Positions 42,194-50,527 of a DNA stretch of 64,000 bases are shown here, piece by piece. The translations under genes were made by a program, and so were the position numbers. Origin of the DNA: Promethearchaeia archaeon. Its GTDB lineage: Archaea; Asgardarchaeota; Lokiarchaeia; Sigyniarchaeales; SOKP01. The DNA lies in assembly GCA_029856235.1 (NCBI GenBank), contig JAHQWP010000221.1, positions 1 to 64,000 of the forward strand. The letters are read 5' to 3'. Position 1 is the first letter of the stretch; every line of letters starts with the position of its first letter. The notes below the pieces were generated by a model that saw only the letters and a list, made by a program, of their open reading frames with translations, had not been told where the DNA came from and searched no databases.

Positions 42194-43909
42194 ATGGAAG
42201 AAAAAAAGAATGTTATAAATGGTGGCGATGTTCTTATCAAATCTTTCCTCCAAGAAGATATTAAATATTTGTTTGGGATAATCGGTGGTCAGTTTTTAGC
42301 CATGTTTGATGCTGTATACAAGTGGGGGCGAGAAAAGGGAATTGATACAGTAATGTTTCGACACGAACAAGCAGCAGCACACGCAGCAGATGCATGGGCA
42401 AGGGTAACTAATAAACCAGGTGTTTGTTTTGGAACAGTTGGTCCTGGTGCTACTCAACTTGTTCCAGGAGTAGGTGCTGCGTGGAGCGATAATATTCCAA
42501 TGATCGTTTTAGTACCCCAAGTGAATAGCAAATTTGCTGATTCATTCACTTTACAGGGAAATCTTGACCAATTAACAATGTTCAAACCAATTACAAAATA
42601 CCAAAAATCTATTCGAACGATAGAAGAGATTCCTAGTGCAGTTCAAAAAGTTTTCCGGGAGGCAACCAGTGGGCGACCAAGACCAGTGTTATTGGAAATT
42701 TACGAGGATGCGTTTCTCAATGAGAAAGAAGAAAGTGAAATTCCTATAATGTCTCCCGATCAATATCGATGCTTAGAAAAGCCAGCAGTGAGTAACGATT
42801 TGATTAAGAAAGCTCTGGATATATTGCTAAAAGCTGAAAAACCCCTTATTGTATCTGGAGGAGGAGTATCAAGGGCAGAAGGTTGGAACGAACTTCAAGA
42901 ATTTGCGGAATACTTAAAGATTCCTGTTATGACTACTCTTATGGGTGTTGGAACTATCTCAAGTAAATCAGAAAGTTTTCTTGGTACAACAATAAACGGC
43001 CCGGGGCTAAAGGCAGGTCCAGAGGCAGATGTAGTTCTCGCTCTAGGATGTAAGTTTACTTATATTATGGCTCACGGGGAAGAACCATTCTGGAGTAATT
43101 CTCAAAAGATGATACAAGTCGATATTGATCCCTCCATAATCGGACGCGCTAAGCCTATTACACTTGGAATAGTTAGCGACTGCAAACAATTCCTAATGCA
43201 AATCTTAGAAGAAGCAAAAAAAGGTCAAAAAATTGAGCAGAGCGAATGGTTAAACGAGTTAGCTAAATCTAGACAAAATTATATTGAAACCATCATGAAA
43301 AAAGCGACAAGAGATAAGATTCCTATATTACCCCAAAGATTAGTCAAGGAAGTTTTAGAATTCATGGACGAAGACGCGATTTTTATTAATGACGGCGGAG
43401 ATATTGCTTGTTTCTCTATAGAACAAATAAACTTCTATAAACCAAGACCTCCCCTCTCTTTCTTGCAAGCTGTCGGTATGGGTCATTTAGGAACATCGGT
43501 AGCGTATGGAATAGGTGCGAAGTTAGCAAAACCGGACAAACAAGTAATATCAATATCTGGTGATGGAAGTTTTATGATGAATATTCAAGATCTTGAGACT
43601 GCTGTTAGATTAGGTTTAAGTAATTTAATCTTCGTGATAGCAAATAATAGTGCTTGGGGAATGCTTAAGTCAGGTCAAAAAATGTATGTAAGTAAGCATT
43701 ATATTGATGTAGATCTACCCGCTTTCGACTTTGCTAAGTGTGCTGAAGGATTTGGGTGTTACGGAGAGGTTGTGACGGATCCAAACGAAATTAGATCGGC
43801 TCTAGAACGAGCTAAAAACGCCGGGAAACCAGCAGTAATAGATGTTAAAACAATCTGGGCTCAAATCCCTGATGCGACAAAACTTATGGGAAGCATGGGT
43901 ATCCTCTAA
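42194..43909 (+). CDS. Thiamine-pyrophosphate enzyme, acetolactate-synthase-like
   Basis: A 571-residue three-domain TPP enzyme. The Pyr domain has the activating Glu in 'MFRHEQAAAHAADAWAR' (about 55-71). The middle domain has 'KPLIVSGGGVSRAEG', and the PP domain has the TPP/Mg motif 'GDGSFMMNIQDLETA' ending at 'ANNSAWGM'. This superfamily includes acetolactate synthase, benzoylformate decarboxylase and oxalyl-CoA decarboxylase. No small regulatory subunit gene is adjacent, so a catabolic or decarboxylating role is at least as likely as branched-chain amino-acid synthesis. AAAGGTGT precedes the ATG. The zinc alcohol dehydrogenase follows after 14 bases. Confidence 0.82.
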   Translation: MEEKKNVINGGDVLIKSFLQEDIKYLFGIIGGQFLAMFDAVYKWGREKGIDTVMFRHEQAAAHAADAWARVTNKPGVCFGTVGPGATQLVPGVGAAWSDNIPMIVLVPQVNSKFADSFTLQGNLDQLTMFKPITKYQKSIRTIEEIPSAVQKVFREATSGRPRPVLLEIYEDAFLNEKEESEIPIMSPDQYRCLEKPAVSNDLIKKALDILLKAEKPLIVSGGGVSRAEGWNELQEFAEYLKIPVMTTLMGVGTISSKSESFLGTTINGPGLKAGPEADVVLALGCKFTYIMAHGEEPFWSNSQKMIQVDIDPSIIGRAKPITLGIVSDCKQFLMQILEEAKKGQKIEQSEWLNELAKSRQNYIETIMKKATRDKIPILPQRLVKEVLEFMDEDAIFINDGGDIACFSIEQINFYKPRPPLSFLQAVGMGHLGTSVAYGIGAKLAKPDKQVISISGDGSFMMNIQDLETAVRLGLSNLIFVIANNSAWGMLKSGQKMYVSKHYIDVDLPAFDFAKCAEGFGCYGEVVTDPNEIRSALERAKNAGKPAVIDVKTIWAQIPDATKLMGSMGIL

Positions 43910-43923
43910 TTAGGTGATCTAAC

Positions 43924-44940
43924 GTGAAATCTATAGTATTTGAGGGTAAAGAACAAATAACAATTAAAGATTGTGTTAAACCTGAAATTAAATCTGATGA
44001 GGTATTAATTCAGGTTAAAAAAGTTGCAATATGTGGATCAGATGTTGGATCTTATGAAACTGGAGGACCTTACTTTCCTGATAAAATAATTGGTCATGAA
44101 TTTTCAGGAGAATTAGTTGAGATCGGTAAAAATGTCAAAAAGTTAAAAGAAGGAATGAAAGTTACTGTAAATCCTCAAATACCCTGCCATGAATGTTATT
44201 ACTGCCTTCACGATCAAGAGAACATGTGCAAACTCCAGAATTTTGCATATGGTACCACAGAAGATGGGGCTATGAGAGATTACATTAATGTGAAGGCTGA
44301 AAGAGTTCACATTTTACCTGATAATGTAACTTATGAGGAAGGAGCTACAGTTGAACCTTTGTCAATAGCTGTTTATGCTGTACAACAATCCGGATTTCAA
44401 ATAGGTCAAAATGCAGCAGTCATAGGCGCTGGACCTATAGGATTAATGATAATTCAAGTATTAAGAAATGCAGGCGCAAACAAAATTTACGTACTTGAGC
44501 CCGTAGAATCAAAACAAAAAATTGCGGTGGAATTAGGGGCTGATAACGCATTCTTGCCAAAAGCGTGGAATAAGATTGTAAGACTTACAGATAACTTAGG
44601 CCCAGATCATGTTTATGAATGCGTAGGTTTATCAACTACTTTTACTACAGCATTACAAGTAATAAAAAAAGGTGGAAATATAACTTTAATCGGTATACAT
44701 GCGAGTACATTAGAAATCAATAATATATTATTAATGACAACTAACAACATCTCAGTACGGGGAGTTTATGGATATAACCACGATATATTCAAAACTGCTA
44801 TCAATCTTTATGCACAGAAAAAGATTAGGGTTGATCCGTTGATAACTAATCGAATAAGATTGGAACAAGTTCCTGAAATGTTTAAAGTGTTAGGAAACCC
44901 TCCTCATGAGGAATTAAAAGTGATCGTTGATTTCGAGTAA
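43924..44940 (+). CDS. Zinc-dependent alcohol/polyol dehydrogenase
   Basis: A 338-residue medium-chain dehydrogenase. Catalytic zinc residues are in 'ICGSDVGSYE' and 'IIGHEFSGELVEIG'. The structural zinc has four Cys in 'PCHECYYCLHDQENMC'. The Rossmann fold has 'VIGAGPIGLMIIQVL', with 'EPVESKQ' after the second strand. It resembles sorbitol, threonine or butanediol dehydrogenases. GTG start with TAGGTGAT upstream. Being co-transcribed with the TPP enzyme, it may reduce or oxidise the hydroxyketone or aldehyde made or used by it. Confidence 0.85.
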   Translation: MKSIVFEGKEQITIKDCVKPEIKSDEVLIQVKKVAICGSDVGSYETGGPYFPDKIIGHEFSGELVEIGKNVKKLKEGMKVTVNPQIPCHECYYCLHDQENMCKLQNFAYGTTEDGAMRDYINVKAERVHILPDNVTYEEGATVEPLSIAVYAVQQSGFQIGQNAAVIGAGPIGLMIIQVLRNAGANKIYVLEPVESKQKIAVELGADNAFLPKAWNKIVRLTDNLGPDHVYECVGLSTTFTTALQVIKKGGNITLIGIHASTLEINNILLMTTNNISVRGVYGYNHDIFKTAINLYAQKKIRVDPLITNRIRLEQVPEMFKVLGNPPHEELKVIVDFE

Positions 44941-45084
44941 GTTTTAACTATAGTTTTTTTTCTATTTTCTTTATTATTAGACTTTTTACTGTCTAAACTG
45001 AACAACTTCTAATAGCTTATCTTTTTAAAGATTAATTTAACGAAATTGGTAAAAATTTATAAATTCATGAAACAATAAATTAGA

Positions 45085-45105
45085 TATTCACCAATTTTGT
45101 GAATA
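45085..45105. promoter_or_regulatory. Inverted repeat upstream of acyl-CoA synthetase
   Basis: TATTCAC (45085-45091) and GTGAATA (45099-45105) form a perfect 7-bp inverted repeat with a 7-base spacer, ending 20 bases before the ATG at 45126. Position and symmetry suit an operator or a short mRNA hairpin ahead of the AGAGGTAA ribosome site. No other copy was noticed upstream of the other acyl-CoA genes. Confidence 0.35.
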
Positions 45106-45125
45106 AAAATTAAGAGGTAAATCTA

Positions 45126-46862
45126 ATGGAAATGAAAACGAGTCCATATGATTCAAAAATATGGACGAAATCTTATGATAAGCATGTTAAACCCAATTTA
45201 GAATATCCCAAAGAAAGTCTTGGTGATTTATTTGATAAAGCTATGGCTAAATATCCAGAACGCGTTGCTTGCTATTTCATGGAAACTGCAATGCCTTTTG
45301 GAGAGCTTAGAGATTATGTACATCGATTTGCTACCTTCTTACAAAAAAATGGCTTAGAAAAAGGAGACCGAGTGGCAATAAATTTAGCTAATTGTCCTCA
45401 ATATTTAGTAGCTCATCTTGGTACTTTGTTAGCAGGGGGCGTAGCTTCTGGTTGTTCACCATTAATGAGCCCTACTGAAATAGCTTATCAAATAAACGAC
45501 AGCGAGGCAAAGTTCTTTGTTACTTTAGATGCTTTTTACGAAAAGGTTCTAACTCAAGTTCTGGATAAAGTACCAAAGTTAGAATGTGTAATTACAACGA
45601 ATATCTCGGATTATATGGGATTATCAAAAATAAAGGTAACTTTAGGAAAATTGATAGGGAAAATACCAAAAGGAAAAGTAGTGCCTTTTGCCGGTAAATT
45701 AGTTCTTGACTTTAACGAAGTGATAGAAACGGAAATTGATTTAAAACAAGTAAATATAGATATTAAAAACGATCTTGCTCTACTTCAATATACTGGTGGA
45801 ACTACAGGATTACCAAAGGGAACAGAGCTTACTCACGCTAACATTATTTCTAATACGGTTCAAATCTCCACATGGATAGATAGAGCAGCAGAAGAACAAG
45901 AAGAAGCTAATAACTTGTCCGCATTCCCACTATTTCATCTAGCAGGATTAGCGATGAGTATGGTAACCTTATATCTCTCCGCTAGTCAAGTTTTGATTGC
46001 AAACCCGAGAGATACCGATCATTTAATACAAGAAATGATAGACAAGAAACCCCAAATAATGGTTAACGTACCAACATTGTATCTAGCGATTAAAAACAAT
46101 GAAAAAGCACAAAAAATTGCTAAAGAAATACTAGATGATATTGAAATTTATATTTCTGGAGCTGCTCCATTTCCAGCTGAAGCCATTAATGATTTTGAAG
46201 ATAGTATGCAAGCTAAAGAAAAAGTATTGGAAGTGTACGGCATGACTGAAACAAGCCCGATCTTGTCAATGAACCCATACTACGGAACTAAAAAGATTGG
46301 TACCGTAGGTCTACCTGTCCCCGATACTGACATTAGACTTGTCGATATTGAAACAGGAGAACAAGTTGAGCTTGGAAAACCCGGAGAAATTATATGTCGA
46401 GGTCCGCAAGTTACACGGGGTTATTACAATAAGCCCGATGCAAACGCTAAAACCATCATCGATGGATGGTTTCATACTGGCGATGTAGGTGTAATGGACG
46501 AAGATGGTTATATTACAATTGTAGACCGAACTAAAGACATGTTAATTGTGAGCGGGTTTAAGGTATACAGTGTTCATGTTGAAGATATATTAACAAAACA
46601 TCCAGATATAGAAATGGTAGCAATCATCGGGTTGAAAGATACTGATCGCCCTGGAAGTGAAATTGTGAAAGCTATTGTCCAATTGAAAGAAGGAATTGAA
46701 CCAAAAGATTCAGTAAAAGAAAAATTAAAAAATTATGCTACCGAACATCTTTCAAAATACGAAAATCCAAAATCGTGGGAATTTAGAGAATCCTTACCTT
46801 TAACTGTAGTTGGAAAAGTTCTAAAAAGATCCCTTCGAGAAGAAGCAATAAAAAATAATTAA
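45126..46862 (+). CDS. AMP-forming acyl-CoA synthetase (FadD-like)
   Basis: A 578-residue adenylate-forming ligase that activates a fatty or other carboxylic acid with ATP and CoA. Motifs are 'LQYTGGTTGLPKGTELTH' (P-loop, about 215-232), 'EVYGMTETSP' (about 366-375), 'GWFHTGDVGVMDEDGYI' and 'IVDRTKDMLIVSGFKVY', and a C-terminal lysine in 'TVVGKVLKRSLRE'. It resembles long-chain acyl-CoA synthetases. Its own promoter region holds an inverted repeat. Together with the acyl-CoA dehydrogenases and crotonases downstream it fits beta-oxidation or its reverse. Confidence 0.9.
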   Translation: MEMKTSPYDSKIWTKSYDKHVKPNLEYPKESLGDLFDKAMAKYPERVACYFMETAMPFGELRDYVHRFATFLQKNGLEKGDRVAINLANCPQYLVAHLGTLLAGGVASGCSPLMSPTEIAYQINDSEAKFFVTLDAFYEKVLTQVLDKVPKLECVITTNISDYMGLSKIKVTLGKLIGKIPKGKVVPFAGKLVLDFNEVIETEIDLKQVNIDIKNDLALLQYTGGTTGLPKGTELTHANIISNTVQISTWIDRAAEEQEEANNLSAFPLFHLAGLAMSMVTLYLSASQVLIANPRDTDHLIQEMIDKKPQIMVNVPTLYLAIKNNEKAQKIAKEILDDIEIYISGAAPFPAEAINDFEDSMQAKEKVLEVYGMTETSPILSMNPYYGTKKIGTVGLPVPDTDIRLVDIETGEQVELGKPGEIICRGPQVTRGYYNKPDANAKTIIDGWFHTGDVGVMDEDGYITIVDRTKDMLIVSGFKVYSVHVEDILTKHPDIEMVAIIGLKDTDRPGSEIVKAIVQLKEGIEPKDSVKEKLKNYATEHLSKYENPKSWEFRESLPLTVVGKVLKRSLREEAIKNN

Positions 46863-47088
46863 TTTTTTTTTATTTTGGTAGCAAGTTTTTTTTATTATTT
46901 TCGATGTTAGAGTGCTTGTGTTAAGTAATTATAGTTGTCTAAATAATAGAATCTATTTGTAATGGTATAATAAAGATTTAAAGGAAGAAAAAGCCAGATT
47001 TTTTTATATGTATAAATTTAAAAAGGTGCAAAAGATTTATAAACCCAACTCTCACAACTATACTTAAATAATATTTTGAGGAAATAAT

Positions 47089-47295
47089 ATGAATTTAAAA
47101 GAAAAATTTGATCTTGAGGAACTTCTTAGCATCCTTCTTGGGATGTTCTTAGCCGGATTAATTATAATGTGGTTCTTTTATACTACATTCCCAGATCATG
47201 ATGCGAATTTGACCTACTTGATTCTAGCGATTATTTTTACCGTGTTAGCTCCATTGGATGTCGTACTAATATGGTTCCTAAAAAAGAAAAAGTGA
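47089..47295 (+). CDS. Small two-helix membrane protein
   Basis: A 68-residue protein with two hydrophobic helices (about 10-32 and 40-63), separated by 'YTTFPDHDANL', and a basic tail 'LKKKKK'-like at the C-terminus. The ATG has TTTGAGGA upstream, giving reasonable support for translation. Function unknown. It lies alone between the acyl-CoA synthetase and the acyl-CoA dehydrogenase, with 226 bases upstream that contain only AT-rich, promoter-like sequence. Confidence 0.6.
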   Translation: MNLKEKFDLEELLSILLGMFLAGLIIMWFFYTTFPDHDANLTYLILAIIFTVLAPLDVVLIWFLKKKK

Positions 47296-47429
47296 AACTA
47301 TCTGATTTTTAATCATTAAAAGTAATTTTTTTTTACTTTTTTTTTAAATTTTTTCATAAAATTATTTTAAGTGCTACATCAATATTAATCATAATTAAAT
47401 TTTATTTCTAAATCAAAGAAGTGATTAAA

Positions 47430-48710
47430 TTGGTTAATAAAAAAGGAAAAGTTCAATGTATTAATGATGAAATCCTCGATAAACTCTCTTTAAAAACCCG
47501 AAATAAGTTTTTGAATTACAATCTGATGAGTTTTTTAAAGCCGAAACATTTTGATTTCCTTAAACAAGCTCAGAAATTTTTTGTGAAATTTGAAAGGGAA
47601 AAAAATATAACCCATAACGAAGATTTCTACGAGTGGATACCAGAAATTGGCAGAAATGGATTTATTACTCGAATGCACAAATTTGATAATTTAGGATTAG
47701 ATTTTGAACCCTATGGGCTGACTACGGAATTTATGAGAGTCTTGGCTATGGATTTCTTTGATCCTCAATTAGCTATGGGTGCTGGAGCTACGGTTTTAGC
47801 CGTGAATCCTTTATTACTTCATCATGAAAATGTTGAGGTTCGGTTAAAAGCTTTAAAGGAATTAGTAACGGGAGAGAAAATTGGATGTATTTGCATAACA
47901 GAGCCAGAGAGGGGATCCGATGCAGTTCATATGCTAACTACCTGTAATGAACAAGGAGATGGCAGTTATATTTTAAATGGGGAGAAAATATATCAAACTA
48001 ATGGAAGTAAAGCAGATTGGGCGGTAGTTTATGCAGTTACAGAAAAGAATAACGGTAATACCATGGCTCAGTTTCTAATTGATACATCTTGGGATGGTTG
48101 GACTGCTGAACGTGTTAACATTCCCTGGACTCCAAGGATTCATATAGGAAAGGAAACTATGGCAAATATGAAGGTTCCTTCCGAATATCTACTAGGAAAA
48201 CCGGGCGAAGGGAGATCCCACTTGTTCGAAGGGCTTAATTTAGAAAGATTAGGGATCGTATGTTTAAATTTAGCAGAAGCTTGGAATGCGATCACTCATG
48301 CTGTAATATATTCAAACATGAGAAAGCAATTTGATAAGGAAATCTTGAAATATCAAGGGGTAGGATTTCCTCTGTCTGATTTGTGGGCTCAAACAGTGAG
48401 TTTGACCTTAGCAAATTTAAATATTTGCCAAACGATTGACGATAAAATGGAAAAATTAGGAACGCTGCCTAAAGAATTTAATTTAGCATTGGTAGCTATT
48501 GCATCTCAGCTTAAATTTATTAGCACAAAGCTCTGCGAACGAGTAGTTTACGAATGTGCTAACCTAATGGGCGGAGCGGGGGTCTGTGATAATACTATTA
48601 TGCATGATCTTTTAGGAATTACTAGAATTCAGGAAATTGGTGGTGGAACAAGGCAAATACAACAATATATTATGAGTTTAACATTAAGACAATTGTTCAA
48701 ATTACTATAA
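47430..48710 (+). CDS. Acyl-CoA dehydrogenase family protein
   Basis: A 426-residue flavoprotein of the acyl-CoA dehydrogenase family. 'CICITEPERGSDAVHM' contacts FAD and substrate. The C-terminal 'IQEIGGGTRQIQQYI' has Gly where medium-chain enzymes carry the catalytic Glu (EGT). A Glu in 'GLNLERLGI' matches the alternative base position used by isovaleryl-CoA dehydrogenase. The GAAGTGATT before a TTG (47430) looks like a ribosome site, so TTG is preferred to the track's GTG at 47421. The N-terminus is longer and unlike standard members ('MSFLKPKHFDFLKQAQKF'). Confidence 0.82.
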   Translation: MVNKKGKVQCINDEILDKLSLKTRNKFLNYNLMSFLKPKHFDFLKQAQKFFVKFEREKNITHNEDFYEWIPEIGRNGFITRMHKFDNLGLDFEPYGLTTEFMRVLAMDFFDPQLAMGAGATVLAVNPLLLHHENVEVRLKALKELVTGEKIGCICITEPERGSDAVHMLTTCNEQGDGSYILNGEKIYQTNGSKADWAVVYAVTEKNNGNTMAQFLIDTSWDGWTAERVNIPWTPRIHIGKETMANMKVPSEYLLGKPGEGRSHLFEGLNLERLGIVCLNLAEAWNAITHAVIYSNMRKQFDKEILKYQGVGFPLSDLWAQTVSLTLANLNICQTIDDKMEKLGTLPKEFNLALVAIASQLKFISTKLCERVVYECANLMGGAGVCDNTIMHDLLGITRIQEIGGGTRQIQQYIMSLTLRQLFKLL

Positions 48711-48817
48711 TTTTTTAATACCCTTTTTTTCTTCTTTGTAGATAGATTTCTAAATATAAACAGATTACTGAAAAAAGAAGAGATTTATTATCAAATAATA
48801 GATTTTGTGGAAATATA

Positions 48818-50344
48818 ATGGACACGAATACAAAAATAAAATTAATTAGTATTGTTATTTTAGGAAGTATATTCATTTTATCTGTAGTAGCTTTTACTAA
48901 TATTAATTATAATGCACCAAGTAATTTGGAACAGGAATATGAGACTATACTATATATCGAAGATTTAAAGATTTCAAAAATATCGGAAAGAATTTTTATA
49001 AACGGTACTTCAGATTGGGTTGATCTCAAAAACGAGGGAAATTGTACGGGACAAGGAACTTATTCCGATCCGTATGTCATTAAAGATTTGGTAATAAATG
49101 GTTTTTATATAGGAACTTGTATCTGGATTGAGAACTCTGATGTGTACTTTAAAATTGAAAATTGTACTGTTTATAATGCCGAAAATTACGGAATCTACTT
49201 AAATAATGTTTCTAATGGGCATTTGGTTAATAACACCTTTTCATCTAACATTGCTGAAGGAATTAGTTTGTATAGGAGTCATAATAATACTATTTTAGAG
49301 ACAAATATAAATAACAATTACGAAGGGATACGATTATACGATAGTAATAACAATAATATTTCAGGAAACCACCTAACGAATAATTATGCAGTTGGGATAG
49401 GAAATTCTAATTCAAATAATACCATAGTTATCGGAAATACCGTAGATTATAATAGCATTGGGATAGATTTATGGAAGAGTAATAATACTCTCGTTTCGGG
49501 AAACATAATGAATGAATGTGGATTAAGAATATTCGGAAATATTGAATTACTTTCTTCAAATAATATAGATACTACAAATATTGTGAATGGAAAACAGCTA
49601 TATTATTACACCAATGAAATTGGTTTAAAATCAAACAACTTCACGAATGGGGGGCAAGTTATTTTGGTCAATTGTAACGATTCTTCGATATCAGACTTAG
49701 ATGTTTCTCTAAGTACTCGTGGAATTTCATTATATTATTGTAATAAGAACAATATTTCGGGAAATATCGCCAATAACAACATTTATGGGATAAGTTTGGA
49801 GTACTGTAATAACATCACCATTTCAGGGAATATAGCAAACGACAATTTCTGGAATGGAATAGATTTAGTGGGGAGCAATAACAACGCTATTACGGGAAAC
49901 AGAGTAGATCGCAATAGCGTTGGAATAGGTTTATGGACGAGTAATAATACTCTTGTTACAGGAAATATCGGGAGTAATAATCTTTACTATGGAATATGGT
50001 TAGATATGAGTAATAACAACACGATTACAGGAAACACTGCTAGTAGCAACACTATTGGAATACTTTTAGAGAGAAGTAATAACAACGAAATTACAGGAAA
50101 TACCTTAATTGGGAATAACGAATGTTTCAGTGAATTCGATAGTGAAGGAAATAATTTTGATAATAACAATTGTGGTGAAACCTCAGTAATTAATGGATAT
50201 GACTTAGTTTATTTGCTTGGTACGACTTGCTTTGTATCAATAGCATTTCTTAAAAGAATAAAAAAACCTAAAAATAGAAAAAATTTATTATTTCGAGATT
50301 TAACTTCTAGTTTCATTACGGAAAAAGATTACAATTATTTTTGA
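48818..50344 (+). CDS. Surface-anchored right-handed beta-helix (NosD-like) protein
   Basis: A 508-residue extracellular protein. Residues about 9-28 form a hydrophobic signal peptide or anchor. Residues 85-450 consist of many 20-25-residue beta-helix turns with 'NNTITGNTASSN' type wording (NosD/CASH repeats common to carbohydrate-binding or lyase proteins). 'GYDLVYLLGTTCFVSIAFL' near 468-486 is a C-terminal membrane segment followed by a basic tail. It is probably displayed at the cell surface, perhaps glycosylated given the many N-x-S/T sites. No catalytic residues are evident. Confidence 0.75.
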   Translation: MDTNTKIKLISIVILGSIFILSVVAFTNINYNAPSNLEQEYETILYIEDLKISKISERIFINGTSDWVDLKNEGNCTGQGTYSDPYVIKDLVINGFYIGTCIWIENSDVYFKIENCTVYNAENYGIYLNNVSNGHLVNNTFSSNIAEGISLYRSHNNTILETNINNNYEGIRLYDSNNNNISGNHLTNNYAVGIGNSNSNNTIVIGNTVDYNSIGIDLWKSNNTLVSGNIMNECGLRIFGNIELLSSNNIDTTNIVNGKQLYYYTNEIGLKSNNFTNGGQVILVNCNDSSISDLDVSLSTRGISLYYCNKNNISGNIANNNIYGISLEYCNNITISGNIANDNFWNGIDLVGSNNNAITGNRVDRNSVGIGLWTSNNTLVTGNIGSNNLYYGIWLDMSNNNTITGNTASSNTIGILLERSNNNEITGNTLIGNNECFSEFDSEGNNFDNNNCGETSVINGYDLVYLLGTTCFVSIAFLKRIKKPKNRKNLLFRDLTSSFITEKDYNYF

Positions 50345-50527
50345 GACTTTTAACTAAAATAAATTTAAAGTTGGATTTTCATACTTTTTCCCACTTGAAA
50401 TTTACAGAATTATAGCATCGTTTTATGCCATTTCACTAAGTAACAAGTTTTATAAATTCTTCTATCATATTATTATCTGTCTTTTTCTTCTAAGAAATTA
50501 GACAAACAAAATTTAAAATAAAAAACG

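Noticed and set aside
49100-50140. Short direct repeats resembling a CRISPR array
   Set aside because: They are coding repeats of the NosD-like beta-helix in one frame, with varying unit length and no constant spacer pattern.
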